From Natronospirillum sp. (GTDB taxonomy: Bacteria; Pseudomonadota; Gammaproteobacteria; Pseudomonadales; Natronospirillaceae), in the NCBI RefSeq assembly GCF_022565775.1, contig NZ_JAIUMC010000002.1:62001-126000 (forward strand): a stretch of 64,000 bases of DNA, written 5' to 3'. Below the pieces are notes generated by a model. That model saw nothing but the letters and a program-made list of their open reading frames with translations. It searched no databases and was not told the DNA's origin. Position numbers and translations under genes: made by a program. Below, piece by piece: positions 32,290 through 41,906 of the stretch (positions are counted from its first letter, which is position 1; each line of letters starts with the position of its first letter).

Positions 32290-33954
32290 TTACCACTGCA
32301 GAATAACCGGGTTGTGGTCCGAGGCACCCCAGGGGGACTGCGGCTCATACAGGTCATGCAGGAACGGAATGGGTGGCATCTCCGCGTGGCCGGGTTGGAC
32401 CGCACCCTGTAGGTTTGCCGGAGCATTCTGCATCCAGAAGTGGTCTATTTGCTGGGCTCGTCCGCGAAACCAGTAGGTTGGCCCTTCGACCGCCAGTCTT
32501 TCCCAGGCATTCTCCAGCAGCGGTTCCCACAAGGACTCATCCGTCAGTGTATTGAAATCGCCGCCCAGCAGCCGAAAACCGTTATCAGGCCTGCCTTCGA
32601 ACCATGCCAGGATCTGCTCCAGCTCTTCTGCTCGGTCGGCCTTGCAGAGGTCGATACAGCCTCTGCCCCGGGATTTCATGTGGACATTGATGACCTTCAG
32701 TTCAGCATCCGTGTCCAGACGGCGAAATCGCTGCGCCAGGGCCGGGCGCGGATGGGTGTCGACCAGGTGCAGGTCGCCTGCCGGCTGCAGAACTTCCGGG
32801 TCAAAGAGATAGGCATTGGTGATGGCGTCATCACCGGGGCGTGGCTCGGGCGCCAGTATCGAGTAGTGACGCCCATCCAGTTGGCGCAGCGTTTCGGTCA
32901 GTTCGATCAATACCGGGTTGTCACTGTCCCAGTCGTGCTCCATTTCCTGAAGCAGCAGAAGGTCGGCATCCAGTTCGATCAGGGCCTGCGCGACCTTGTC
33001 CCGCTGACGCTGCCATTCTGCCTCTGAGCCTGGTCCGCGCGAGTGGCTGAAGTCGCCGTCCAGACCGTTGAACAGATTCTCGATATTGAAAGAGACAATG
33101 CGCAGCCTCTCGGTGTCCCGAGGGTTCAGGGTCCAGTCTGCCGGTGTGATGTCAGGCGTCTCGTCGGGCAGCACTACCCAGCGATTCCAGCGCCAGGTCA
33201 GTACACCCGTCAGTGGTTCGACAGAGTTGCCATTGCCCAGCAGGGCCGCATTTTGTGGCAAGCCCCAGGGTATGGCATCGAGTCGGCGCTGATTGCTGGC
33301 ATCTTCCAGTGTCCACTGGTGATCACCGTCGGACAGAATGATCTCTCCGACATCCAGCAGGCGATAGTTGTCGATGATTCGAGTGGCCGGCAGGCTGACC
33401 CGCATGTTTTCCAGTGGTTCGCCGGCCCGGTTGCCGGATTCCGCTCCAAGCGCCACTGGGTCGGGCAGTTCGCCCGGGCCGCAGTCGACCACCTGGCTGA
33501 CGCGGGTCAGTTCGGTCAGGCCGTGAAACTCCTTCACTTGACCGGTGACGGCGACGCGGCGTTCAGTCTGCATACTGTGCCCCGGAGCGAAAATGAACAG
33601 GGCCTCGGAGGTGCGCGGGTCACCGTCCGTGTCGCCCTGTACGAAGAAACCGCGCAGGTCCGGAGTCACCTGGGTCACCACGCCGGCCACGGTGACGGTC
33701 TCGCCTTCGAGCGGGCTGGCCTCTCCCGGACCCTGCACAGTGTAGGGTTGCATCGCGTCCGAGCAGTCTGCTACCGCGGCCCCTGACAGCAGTCCGCCGA
33801 GGAATAACACCGCCAGACAAGTGCGCCAGTGCGCACGGCGCTGGCCACTGTCTGTCGGCCTGCTATACTGCGCGCGTTTCGGATTCGGGGTGTCTGCAGC
33901 GCGGGTCTTGTCACTGCTGGGGTAATACTTGACTAAATTACTCGGATTTTCCAT
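32290..33954 (-). CDS. Exported endonuclease/exonuclease/phosphatase-fold nuclease, ExeM/NucH-like
   Basis: A protein of about 550 residues with a hydrophobic export signal (CLAVLFLGGLLSGAAVA), an OB-like domain (VAGVVTQVTPDLRGFFVQ) and a C-terminal EEP nuclease domain: SFNIENLF, LLLQEMEHD, VHMKSRGRGC, LLGGDFNTL, ASDHNPVILQW with the catalytic Glu, Asp-Asn and Asp-His. It resembles extracellular DNases of the ExeM/NucH type. The start is uncertain: the ATG at 33954 puts a long charged region before the signal and lies inside the iscR promoter, so a later non-ATG start is possible. Confidence 0.8.
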   Translation of the reverse strand: MENPSNLVKYYPSSDKTRAADTPNPKRAQYSRPTDSGQRRAHWRTCLAVLFLGGLLSGAAVADCSDAMQPYTVQGPGEASPLEGETVTVAGVVTQVTPDLRGFFVQGDTDGDPRTSEALFIFAPGHSMQTERRVAVTGQVKEFHGLTELTRVSQVVDCGPGELPDPVALGAESGNRAGEPLENMRVSLPATRIIDNYRLLDVGEIILSDGDHQWTLEDASNQRRLDAIPWGLPQNAALLGNGNSVEPLTGVLTWRWNRWVVLPDETPDITPADWTLNPRDTERLRIVSFNIENLFNGLDGDFSHSRGPGSEAEWQRQRDKVAQALIELDADLLLLQEMEHDWDSDNPVLIELTETLRQLDGRHYSILAPEPRPGDDAITNAYLFDPEVLQPAGDLHLVDTHPRPALAQRFRRLDTDAELKVINVHMKSRGRGCIDLCKADRAEELEQILAWFEGRPDNGFRLLGGDFNTLTDESLWEPLLENAWERLAVEGPTYWFRGRAQQIDHFWMQNAPANLQGAVQPGHAEMPPIPFLHDLYEPQSPWGASDHNPVILQW

Positions 33955-33957
33955 AAT
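33925..33957 (+). promoter_or_regulatory. iscR promoter with overlapping type-1 IscR box
   Basis: TTGACT (33929-33934), 17 bases, then CATAAT (33952-33957) give a good sigma70 promoter. The 25 bases at 33925-33949 match the E. coli type-1 IscR site at 22 of 25 positions by my alignment. [2Fe-2S]-IscR bound here would block the promoter, giving autorepression of the whole isc/suf operon when clusters are plentiful. Confidence 0.85.
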
Positions 33958-33994
33958 CGAAGCCTGAATTTTCGGTGTCAGGGGCTGACTCACC

Positions 33995-34474
33995 ATGCGT
34001 TTGACCACCAAAGGCCGCTATGCGGTCACTGCCATGCTCGATCTGGCTTTGCACGAAGCTCAGGGTCCGATCAGCCTGGCGGATATTTCGGTTCGTCAGG
34101 GTATTTCGTTGTCATACCTTGAGCAACTGTTCTCGAGGCTAAGACGAGACCAACTGGTCAAGAGTGTGCGTGGCCCGGGCGGCGGTTACCAGTTGGCCAG
34201 GCCGGCTGCGGAGATCTCTGTAGCGAGCGTGGTCGATGCCGTCAGCGAATCAATGGATGCCACACGCTGCCAGGGCAAGGGCGACTGCCAGGGTGGTGAT
34301 ATCTGCCTGACCCACCATCTTTGGGAAGACCTGAGTGGGCAAATTCATCAGTTTCTCAGCGATATCAGTCTGGGCGACCTGGTGGCGCGTAAGGACATCC
34401 AGTCCGTGCGTCAGCGCCAGGATGAATACCAGTGGCATCAGGACAACCAGATTGAACTGAGTCGGATCAACTGA
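33995..34474 (+). CDS. iscR: Fe-S cluster-sensing transcription factor IscR
   Basis: A 159-residue Rrf2-family regulator with an N-terminal winged helix and the cluster ligands C92, C98, C104 and H107, at the same numbers as in E. coli Isc[19 protein letters not shown] and [12 protein letters not shown] are diagnostic. With a [2Fe-2S] cluster it should repress its own promoter. It heads an operon that continues with iscS and the suf genes, so it controls a SUF-type machine. Confidence 0.97.
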   Translation: MRLTTKGRYAVTAMLDLALHEAQGPISLADISVRQGISLSYLEQLFSRLRRDQLVKSVRGPGGGYQLARPAAEISVASVVDAVSESMDATRCQGKGDCQGGDICLTHHLWEDLSGQIHQFLSDISLGDLVARKDIQSVRQRQDEYQWHQDNQIELSRIN

Positions 34475-34514
34475 GCCGGCAATGATGACAGGTGGCAGAG
34501 GTCAAACAGCGGTC

Positions 34515-35666
34515 ATGCGCAAGCCCGTGTATCTCGATTATGCAGCAACCACGCCGGTTGATCCGGCTGTAGCCGAGCGCATGGCCGAGTGTCTGACGCT
34601 TGAAGGGCGGTTTGCCAACCCTGCGTCCCGCTCGCACCTTTACGGCTGGCAGGCAGAAGAAGCGGTCGAACTGGCCCGTCTGCAGGTGGCAGAGCTGATC
34701 AATGCCGAAGGTCGCGAACTGGTCTGGACCAGCGGCGCGACCGAGTCGGACAACTTGGCGCTGAAAGGCATGATGCAAGCCTCCGGCAGCGGCCATCTGG
34801 TGGTATCGGCGATTGAACACAAGGCCGTGCTGGATGCGGCAGATTGGCTGGAGAAGCAGGGTTATGCGGTGACCCGGCTGACGCCTGACAGTACTGGTCA
34901 GATCAGCGTTGATTCCGTGGCTGCAGCGCTGCGGGACGACACCCGTCTGGTCAGCATCATGCAGGTCAACAACGAGGTCGGCACGCTCAATGATGTGGCG
35001 GCCATCGGTGCTCTGTGTCGTGACCGAGGCGTGGCATTTCATGTGGATGCCGTCCAGGCCGCGGGCAGAGTCGCCATTGATGTGCAGGCGATGAACATTG
35101 ATCTGTTGTCACTGTCCGCGCACAAGATGTATGGCCCCAAAGGCATCGGGGTGCTCTATGTGCGTCGTGGTCTGTCTCCGCGCCCGGCCGCGCAGATCCA
35201 TGGCGGTGGCCATGAGCAGGGTTTGCGCTCCGGTACCCTGGCGACCCATCAGTGTGTGGGCATGGGAGCGGCTGCCGAGTTGGCGCGACAGCGCCTGGTC
35301 AACGAGCCGGCTGCGATAGCGGCCCTGCGGGACCGGCTCTGGGACGGTATTCGTGATCTGCCCGGTGTGCGCCTGAATGGTCATCCTGAATACAGGTCCT
35401 GCAGTCATCTGAATGTGGGTTTTGCCGGGCAGGATGGTGAGACTCTGCTGATGGCCCTGAGGGAACTGGCAGTATCAACCGGTTCTGCCTGTACCTCGGC
35501 CACGTTGGAACCGAGTTTCGTGCTGCGTGCCATGGGTGTGCCTGATGCGCTGGCGCATTCATCCCTGCGCTTCAGTCTGGGGCGGTTTACCACTGAAGAA
35601 GAAATTGATCACGCCATCGGACATGTCTGTCAGGTGGTGACGAGTCTGAGTCAAGCGACAGCCTGA
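34515..35666 (+). CDS. iscS: Cysteine desulfurase IscS, short C-terminus
   Basis: A 383-residue PLP enzyme taking sulfur from cysteine. It begins [17 protein letters not shown], has the PLP lysine in [11 protein letters not shown] (K204) and the catalytic cysteine in STGSACTSA (C326). E. coli IscS has 404 residues and ends in a tail that docks IscU; here the protein stops about 20 residues earlier. iscU, hscAB and fdx are absent and sufB follows. Start chosen by homology; an in-frame ATG at 34482 is possible. Confidence 0.93.
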   Translation: MRKPVYLDYAATTPVDPAVAERMAECLTLEGRFANPASRSHLYGWQAEEAVELARLQVAELINAEGRELVWTSGATESDNLALKGMMQASGSGHLVVSAIEHKAVLDAADWLEKQGYAVTRLTPDSTGQISVDSVAAALRDDTRLVSIMQVNNEVGTLNDVAAIGALCRDRGVAFHVDAVQAAGRVAIDVQAMNIDLLSLSAHKMYGPKGIGVLYVRRGLSPRPAAQIHGGGHEQGLRSGTLATHQCVGMGAAAELARQRLVNEPAAIAALRDRLWDGIRDLPGVRLNGHPEYRSCSHLNVGFAGQDGETLLMALRELAVSTGSACTSATLEPSFVLRAMGVPDALAHSSLRFSLGRFTTEEEIDHAIGHVCQVVTSLSQATA

Positions 35667-35688
35667 GCGCTGTCAGAGTGAGGAAAAC

Positions 35689-37125
35689 ATGTCCGAACAG
35701 GTCGACAATCTGATCAGGAAAGAATATGCCGCGGGCTTCCATACCCTGATCGACGCGGATACATTGCCACCGGGTCTCAACGAAGACGTGGTGCGCTTCA
35801 TCTCGGCCAAGAAGGGCGAGCCGGACTGGATGACGGAATGGCGTTTGAAAGCCTACCGGGCCTGGACAGAGATGGCAGAACCCGACTGGGCCAAGGTCAA
35901 GTATCCGCCGATAGATTTCCAGAAGATCTCCTACTACTCGGCGCCCAAGAGCATGGATGACAAGCCCCAGAGTCTGGACGAGGTTGATCCGGAGCTGTTG
36001 GCCACTTATGAAAAGCTCGGCATCCCCTTGCACGAACAGGAAATGCTGGCTGGCGTCGCGGTCGATGCGGTGTTCGATTCTGTCTCGGTGGTGACTACCT
36101 TCCGCAAGAAACTGTGGGAAGCCGGAGTGATCTTCTGTCCGATCAGTGAAGCGGTGCACGACTACCCGGAACTGGTGAAAAAGTATCTGGGCTCGGTCGT
36201 CCCGCAGAAAGACAACTATTTCGCGGCCCTGAACTCGGCAGTCTTTTCGGATGGTTCCTTCGTCTACATTCCCAAAGGCGTGCGGTGCCCGATGGAATTG
36301 TCGACTTATTTCCGCATCAACGAGATGAACACCGGCCAGTTCGAGCGCACCTTGATTGTGGCCGAAGAGGGCAGCCACGTCAGCTATCTGGAAGGCTGTA
36401 CCGCACCCATGCGGGATGAAAATCAGCTGCATGCCGCCGTTGTTGAACTGGTTGCGCTGGACAATGCCGAGATCAAGTATTCAACCGTGCAGAACTGGTA
36501 TCCCGGCGATGCCGAAGGCAAAGGCGGGATCTACAACTTTGTGACCAAGCGTGGCATCTGCCATACCAACGCCAAGATATCCTGGACCCAGGTAGAGACC
36601 GGCTCTGCCGTCACCTGGAAATACCCGAGCTGCATTCTGAAGGGTGATAACAGTGTCGGCGAGTTCTACTCGGTGGCACTGACCAACAACTACCAGCAGG
36701 CAGACACCGGCACCAAGATGATCCATCTGGGCAAGAACACCCGCTCGACGATCATTGCCAAGGGTATTTCCGCCGGCAAGAGCGACAGCTCTTATCGTGG
36801 TCTTGTGCGCATCAACGCAGGGGCTGAAGGCGCCCGCAACTTCACCCAGTGTGATTCACTGCTGATTGGCGACCAGTGTGGCGCCCATACTTTCCCTTAT
36901 ATCGAAAGCCGCAACCCATCGGCCATTGTCGAGCACGAGGCAACAACATCCCGGGTCAGTGATGACCAGATGTTCCTCTGCCAGCAACGGGGTCTGGATG
37001 CGGAAAAAGCGGTCTCGATGATCGTGAACGGTTTCTGTCGAGAAGTATTCCGGGAGCTGCCGATGGAGTTTGCTGTCGAGGCTGGCAAATTGCTGGAAGT
37101 GAGCCTTGAGGGCAGCGTCGGCTGA
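35689..37125 (+). CDS. sufB: Fe-S cluster scaffold subunit SufB
   Basis: A 478-residue member of the SufBCD scaffold on which [4Fe-4S] clusters form. Blocks such as [36 protein letters not shown] and [20 protein letters not shown] are diagnostic of SufB rather than SufD. A GTGAGGAAAAC ribosome site precedes the ATG, 22 bases after iscS. It is the first SUF gene of the hybrid operon. Confidence 0.97.
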   Translation: MSEQVDNLIRKEYAAGFHTLIDADTLPPGLNEDVVRFISAKKGEPDWMTEWRLKAYRAWTEMAEPDWAKVKYPPIDFQKISYYSAPKSMDDKPQSLDEVDPELLATYEKLGIPLHEQEMLAGVAVDAVFDSVSVVTTFRKKLWEAGVIFCPISEAVHDYPELVKKYLGSVVPQKDNYFAALNSAVFSDGSFVYIPKGVRCPMELSTYFRINEMNTGQFERTLIVAEEGSHVSYLEGCTAPMRDENQLHAAVVELVALDNAEIKYSTVQNWYPGDAEGKGGIYNFVTKRGICHTNAKISWTQVETGSAVTWKYPSCILKGDNSVGEFYSVALTNNYQQADTGTKMIHLGKNTRSTIIAKGISAGKSDSSYRGLVRINAGAEGARNFTQCDSLLIGDQCGAHTFPYIESRNPSAIVEHEATTSRVSDDQMFLCQQRGLDAEKAVSMIVNGFCREVFRELPMEFAVEAGKLLEVSLEGSVG

Positions 37126-37160
37126 TCCTGATCAAGAATTGTATTACTGGAATAGAGTTT

Positions 37161-37910
<750 letters not shown>

Positions 37911-37913
37911 GTC

Positions 37914-39239
37914 ATGAGCGAATTTCAGCAACAGGCCCTGGAGTTGGCCCGACAGCAGCAGGCGCCCGACTGGCTAGCGCCGCTGCGCACCTCGGGTGCC
38001 GATCAGTGGGCACAAGCAGCCTGGCCAACGCGGCGCACGGAACAGTGGAAATATACGCCACTGATTCCGCTGCAGAAGACTTGGTTCAACCGCTGGGGCG
38101 AGCCTGATCTGGCGCAGGCCGGCAGTATCGACTGGATAGATCCGGAGGCCAGTCGCCTGGTCTTCGTCAATGGTCGCTTTGCTGCAGACCTGTCGTCGAA
38201 TGACCTGCCGGCAGAAGTGGTTCGCTTTGCCGAAGCGGGTCCCGAGCAACGGGCCCTGATCGAGCAGCATCTTGGACAGGTCGTGGACAGTGAGCGGCAT
38301 CTGTTTGCAGCCTTGAGCAATGCCTGGACAGATGATGGCGTGCTGCTGCATGTGCCGGCTGGGCAGCAGCTCTCCGGGCCCTTGTATGTGGTGCATGTGT
38401 CAACGCCGGAAGCCGAGCCGACGCCGGCTGGCCAACGCCTGCTGATTGTGCTGGACAGCGGCGCGCAAGCCAGCGTTGTCGAGCACTTTGCCTCGACGGC
38501 CGACAGCCAAAGCGGCTTCGTGAACAGCCTGACTGAAGTGGTGGTGGGCGATAATGCCCGTTTCCGGCACTGCCGTGTGCACCTGGAGCAGGAAGACCTG
38601 ATTCATGTCGGTGGCGTGCACGTCAATCTGGGGCGGGCTTCGCACATGAACGGCTTTACCCTGGCGCAGGGCAGCCGACTGAAGCGTATCGACTATCAGA
38701 TCAATCATCGGGGTGAAGGTGCCGAACTGGTGCTCAATGGCATCTACCTGCCGCGCAACCGGCAACTGGTCGACTACCACACCAATGTCGAGCACTGTGT
38801 GCCGCACTGCACCACCAGCGAAACCTTCCGTGGCATCATTGGCGATTCGTCCCGGGCTGTCTTCAACGGTCGCATCCATATTCACCCGGATGCCCAGAAG
38901 ACGTTGGCGGAACTCAGCAACAAGAACCTGCTGACCTCGGATCGGGCCGAAGTGGACACCAAACCGGAACTGGAAATCTATGCCGATGATGTGCGCTGTG
39001 CGCACGGTGCCACAGTCAGTCAGCTTGATCCAACGGCGCTCTACTATCTGCAGAGCCGGGGCATTTCCCGACTGGAAGCGGAAGTCATGCTCAGTTTCGG
39101 TTTTATCAACGAATTGCTGCGCGAGGCGCCGGAGCCCGCGCTGCAGGCCTGGTTGCGTCGTCATCTGAATGTGCTGCTGGGTCGCCCGGAACAACTGACG
39201 CGGCATCTGGACACCGGCATCGAGGATTCTCTGTCATGA
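37914..39239 (+). CDS. sufD: Fe-S cluster scaffold subunit SufD
   Basis: A 441-residue SufB paralogue that pairs with SufB in the SufBC2D complex. The N-terminal part contains RRTEQWKYTPL, the core a right-handed beta-helix, and the C-terminal DDVRCAHGATVSQLDPTAL block with the conserved Cys and His. Its stop overlaps the sufS start by 4 bases. Confidence 0.95.
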   Translation: MSEFQQQALELARQQQAPDWLAPLRTSGADQWAQAAWPTRRTEQWKYTPLIPLQKTWFNRWGEPDLAQAGSIDWIDPEASRLVFVNGRFAADLSSNDLPAEVVRFAEAGPEQRALIEQHLGQVVDSERHLFAALSNAWTDDGVLLHVPAGQQLSGPLYVVHVSTPEAEPTPAGQRLLIVLDSGAQASVVEHFASTADSQSGFVNSLTEVVVGDNARFRHCRVHLEQEDLIHVGGVHVNLGRASHMNGFTLAQGSRLKRIDYQINHRGEGAELVLNGIYLPRNRQLVDYHTNVEHCVPHCTTSETFRGIIGDSSRAVFNGRIHIHPDAQKTLAELSNKNLLTSDRAEVDTKPELEIYADDVRCAHGATVSQLDPTALYYLQSRGISRLEAEVMLSFGFINELLREAPEPALQAWLRRHLNVLLGRPEQLTRHLDTGIEDSLS

Positions 39240-40498
39240 CCCAGGCAGCCACTCGAGACACAGCCGCTGCGCCGAACAAGGCGCCATTCGATGTCGAGAA
39301 GGTGCGGCTGGACTTCCCCATTCTGCAACAGCAGGTGCACGGGCAGCCTCTGGTCTATCTTGATAACGCCGCCACCACGCAGAAGCCGCGGGCGGTGATT
39401 CAGGCACTGGTGGACTATTATGAAGGCTACAACAGCAATGTGCATCGTGCCGCGCATGCGCTGAGTGACCGGGCGACGCAGGCGTTTGAAGGCGCCCGCG
39501 ACAAGGTCGGCCGGTTCCTGCAGGTGGCCGACCGCCGGGAGATCATCTGGACCAGTGGTGTCACCGAGGGCATCAACCTGGTGGCGCAAAGCTGGGGCCG
39601 GCAGAATCTCCGCGCTGGCGACCGGGTACTGGTGTCTGCCATGGAGCATCACTCCAATATCGTGCCCTGGCAGATGGTAGCCGAACCTCTGGGCGCCACA
39701 GTGGAGCCCATTCCGGTCGACGAAACCGGTACCCTTGACCTCGAAGCCTTCCATGCCATGCTGGATGATCGGGTACGCATGGTGTCGGTTGGCCATGTAT
39801 CCAATGCGCTGGGCTCGGTCAATCCGGTAGCAGAGATCATTGAAGCCGCCCACCGAGTCGGCGCGCTGACACTGATCGACGGCGCTCAGGCCGTGGGACA
39901 TTTTCCGGTTGACGTGCAGACACTGGGCTGTGACTTCTACGCCGTGTCGGCGCACAAGTTGTTCGGCCCTACCGGCATCGGTGCCCTTTACGGACGCCTG
40001 AGCCTGCTGGAAAGCATGACACCCTGGCAAGGCGGCGGAGAAATGATCGAGACCGTGAGTTTTGCCGGGACTACCTACGGCGGTGTGCCGCACAAGTTCG
40101 AAGCCGGTACGCCCAATATTGCCGATGCCATCGCCTTCGGTGCGGCGATCGACTATCTGAATGCGCTGGATCGTGCCGGCGCGCAACGCCACGAAGATGA
40201 GCTGCTGGCCTATGCCGAGCAGCGCGCTGCAGGCACGGAAGGGCTGCGCCTGGTGGGCACCGCGATCGACAAAACCGGCGTCATGAGTTTTCTGGTTGAG
40301 GGTACGCATCCTGCAGACCTGGGTTTCCTGCTGGATCAGCAGGGTGTAGCCGTGCGCACTGGCCATCACTGTGCCCAGCCGATCATGGATCAGTTTGGCA
40401 TTCCGGGGACGGTAAGGGCCAGTCTGGCCTTCTACAATACCCGGGATGATATAGATCGCCTGTTCGCGGCCCTGGACAAGGCCCGGCAGTTGTTTTGA
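39236..40498 (+). CDS. sufS: Cysteine desulfurase SufS
   Basis: A 420-residue class-II cysteine desulfurase supplying sulfur to SufE and SufBCD. The PLP lysine is in VSAHKLFGPTGIG (K241) and the active-site cysteine in RTGHHCAQPIM (C379). It is the second desulfurase in this operon besides iscS. The first 20 residues are an Ala/Thr-rich extension. Confidence 0.96.
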   Translation: MTQAATRDTAAAPNKAPFDVEKVRLDFPILQQQVHGQPLVYLDNAATTQKPRAVIQALVDYYEGYNSNVHRAAHALSDRATQAFEGARDKVGRFLQVADRREIIWTSGVTEGINLVAQSWGRQNLRAGDRVLVSAMEHHSNIVPWQMVAEPLGATVEPIPVDETGTLDLEAFHAMLDDRVRMVSVGHVSNALGSVNPVAEIIEAAHRVGALTLIDGAQAVGHFPVDVQTLGCDFYAVSAHKLFGPTGIGALYGRLSLLESMTPWQGGGEMIETVSFAGTTYGGVPHKFEAGTPNIADAIAFGAAIDYLNALDRAGAQRHEDELLAYAEQRAAGTEGLRLVGTAIDKTGVMSFLVEGTHPADLGFLLDQQGVAVRTGHHCAQPIMDQFGIPGTVRASLAFYNTRDDIDRLFAALDKARQLF

Positions 40499-40520
40499 TA
40501 ACCGAAAAGAGGAGGTTGTC

Positions 40521-40889
40521 ATGAGTGTGGAATCATTCAGCCCGGCCACGCAGGTGGTGCGGGTTACCTCGGCGGCAGTGGCGCATTTCCAGCGTCAGCT
40601 GGCCACCGCAGAGGATGCTCGGGCAGTCCGCCTGAGTGTCAAGGAGAGCGGCTGTACCGGGTTCATGTATGTGGTTGACCTGGTCAACGAAGGTGCGGCA
40701 GACGATCTTCATTTCGCGCTGGACGAGGGCGTCACGCTCTACGTGGACAGCAAGCACCTGGCCATTCTGGCCGGCACCGAGGTGGACTATGTGCAGGAGG
40801 GGGTCAATCGCCAGTTGCGGTTCAACAATCCCAATGCACAGGACTACTGCGGCTGCGGCGAAAGTTTCAACGTAGCCAGTGCCGGCTGA
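40521..40889 (+). CDS. sufA: A-type Fe-S carrier (SufA/IscA family)
   Basis: A 122-residue A-type carrier with the three cluster cysteines in SGCTGF (C45) and CGCGESF (C110, C112). Such proteins accept clusters from SufBCD and pass them to target enzymes. Whether it should be called SufA or IscA cannot be settled by motifs; the position after sufS favours the SUF role. An AGAGGAGG ribosome site precedes it. Confidence 0.9.
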   Translation: MSVESFSPATQVVRVTSAAVAHFQRQLATAEDARAVRLSVKESGCTGFMYVVDLVNEGAADDLHFALDEGVTLYVDSKHLAILAGTEVDYVQEGVNRQLRFNNPNAQDYCGCGESFNVASAG

Positions 40890-40920
40890 CCGCCGTCCGA
40901 ATCATCATTGAGGGTTTCCC

Positions 40921-41454
40921 ATGGAAAGACGTATGGTCGCCGTGCTGGAAGACTGTCCGGCCCGCCGTGTGCCGGACGGTACTCCGCTGACCATTCCGAA
41001 AGACACATTCGTGACCATAACGCAGTCGCTGGGCGGCAACTACACTCTGACCTGGAACGGTCAGATGGTTCGGGTGGATGGCACCGATGCCGCCGCCATC
41101 GGCCAGCAGCCGGCCAAACTCGAGTTCACGCCGCCAGCAGACGGGCAGATCAGTGAAGCTCAGGTATGGGAGGCGCTGGGGACCGTGTATGATCCGGAAA
41201 TCCCGGTTGATCTGGTCAATCTGGGCCTGATCTATCGAGTCGACATTGATCAGGCAACCCGGCGCGTCACCATCGACATGACGCTGACCGCCCCCGGGTG
41301 CGGCATGGGCCCGGTGCTGGTCGGCGATGTGGAGTATCGGGTGGCCATGGTTCCGCATGTGGAGCAGGTAGCGGTTGAGCTGGTTTTCGACCCGCCCTGG
41401 AATCGGGACATGATGAGTGAAGAAGCCCAGCTCGAGACGGGCATGTTCTTCTGA
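40921..41454 (+). CDS. sufT: Fe-S assembly factor SufT (DUF59/MIP18 family)
   Basis: A 177-residue protein with a unique N-terminal part (about 1-70, with GGNYTLTWNGQMVRVDG) and a C-terminal MIP18/DUF59 domain: YDPEIPVDLVNLGLIY and APGCGMGPVL with the conserved Cys. SufT helps mature Fe-S proteins in bacteria that rely on SUF. It lies between the A-type carrier and sufE, 20 bases before the latter. Confidence 0.92.
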   Translation: MERRMVAVLEDCPARRVPDGTPLTIPKDTFVTITQSLGGNYTLTWNGQMVRVDGTDAAAIGQQPAKLEFTPPADGQISEAQVWEALGTVYDPEIPVDLVNLGLIYRVDIDQATRRVTIDMTLTAPGCGMGPVLVGDVEYRVAMVPHVEQVAVELVFDPPWNRDMMSEEAQLETGMFF

Positions 41455-41474
41455 ACAGAGCAAAGAGACAGGCA

Positions 41475-41894
41475 ATGGCAGAGTTTGGCAAAGACATTAC
41501 CGCAGAAGATATCATCGAGACCCTGTCGTTCTTTGACAGCTGGGAGGAGCGGTACAAGTATATCATCGACCTGGGCCGCGAACTGCCGCCGCTGGCAGAC
41601 GCGCATCGTACCGAGTCCAACCTGGTACGAGGTTGTCAGAGCCAGGTCTGGCTGGTGCATGAGCTGGCCGATGAACGGCTGCAGTTTGCTGCTGACAGCG
41701 ATGCACACATAGTGCGTGGCCTGCTGGGCGTTGTACTGGCGGCCTACAATGACAAGACACCGGCGGAAATCCGCCAGTTCGACATTGATGCCTATTTTGA
41801 TGAGCTCAACCTGCTCAAGCACCTCAGTCCAACCCGTGGCAATGGCCTGCGGGCCATGGTGGGGCGCATCAGAGCCACTGCCGAGGCGGCTTGA
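41475..41894 (+). CDS. sufE: Sulfur transfer protein SufE
   Basis: A 139-residue partner of SufS that accepts persulfide on the conserved Cys in VRGCQSQVWL (C54) and hands it to SufB. Residues WEERYKYIIDLGRELPP and the C-terminal LSPTRGNGLRAM match the family. It shows that SufS here uses a SufE-type rather than SufU-type acceptor. Confidence 0.95.
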   Translation: MAEFGKDITAEDIIETLSFFDSWEERYKYIIDLGRELPPLADAHRTESNLVRGCQSQVWLVHELADERLQFAADSDAHIVRGLLGVVLAAYNDKTPAEIRQFDIDAYFDELNLLKHLSPTRGNGLRAMVGRIRATAEAA

Positions 41895-41906
41895 CAGCAC
41901 TTCACT

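Noticed and set aside
39161-40549. Long open frame (462 codons) antisense to sufS
   Set aside because: sufS on the plus strand is intact with all catalytic motifs; the antisense translation is His/Gln/Arg-rich low-similarity sequence.
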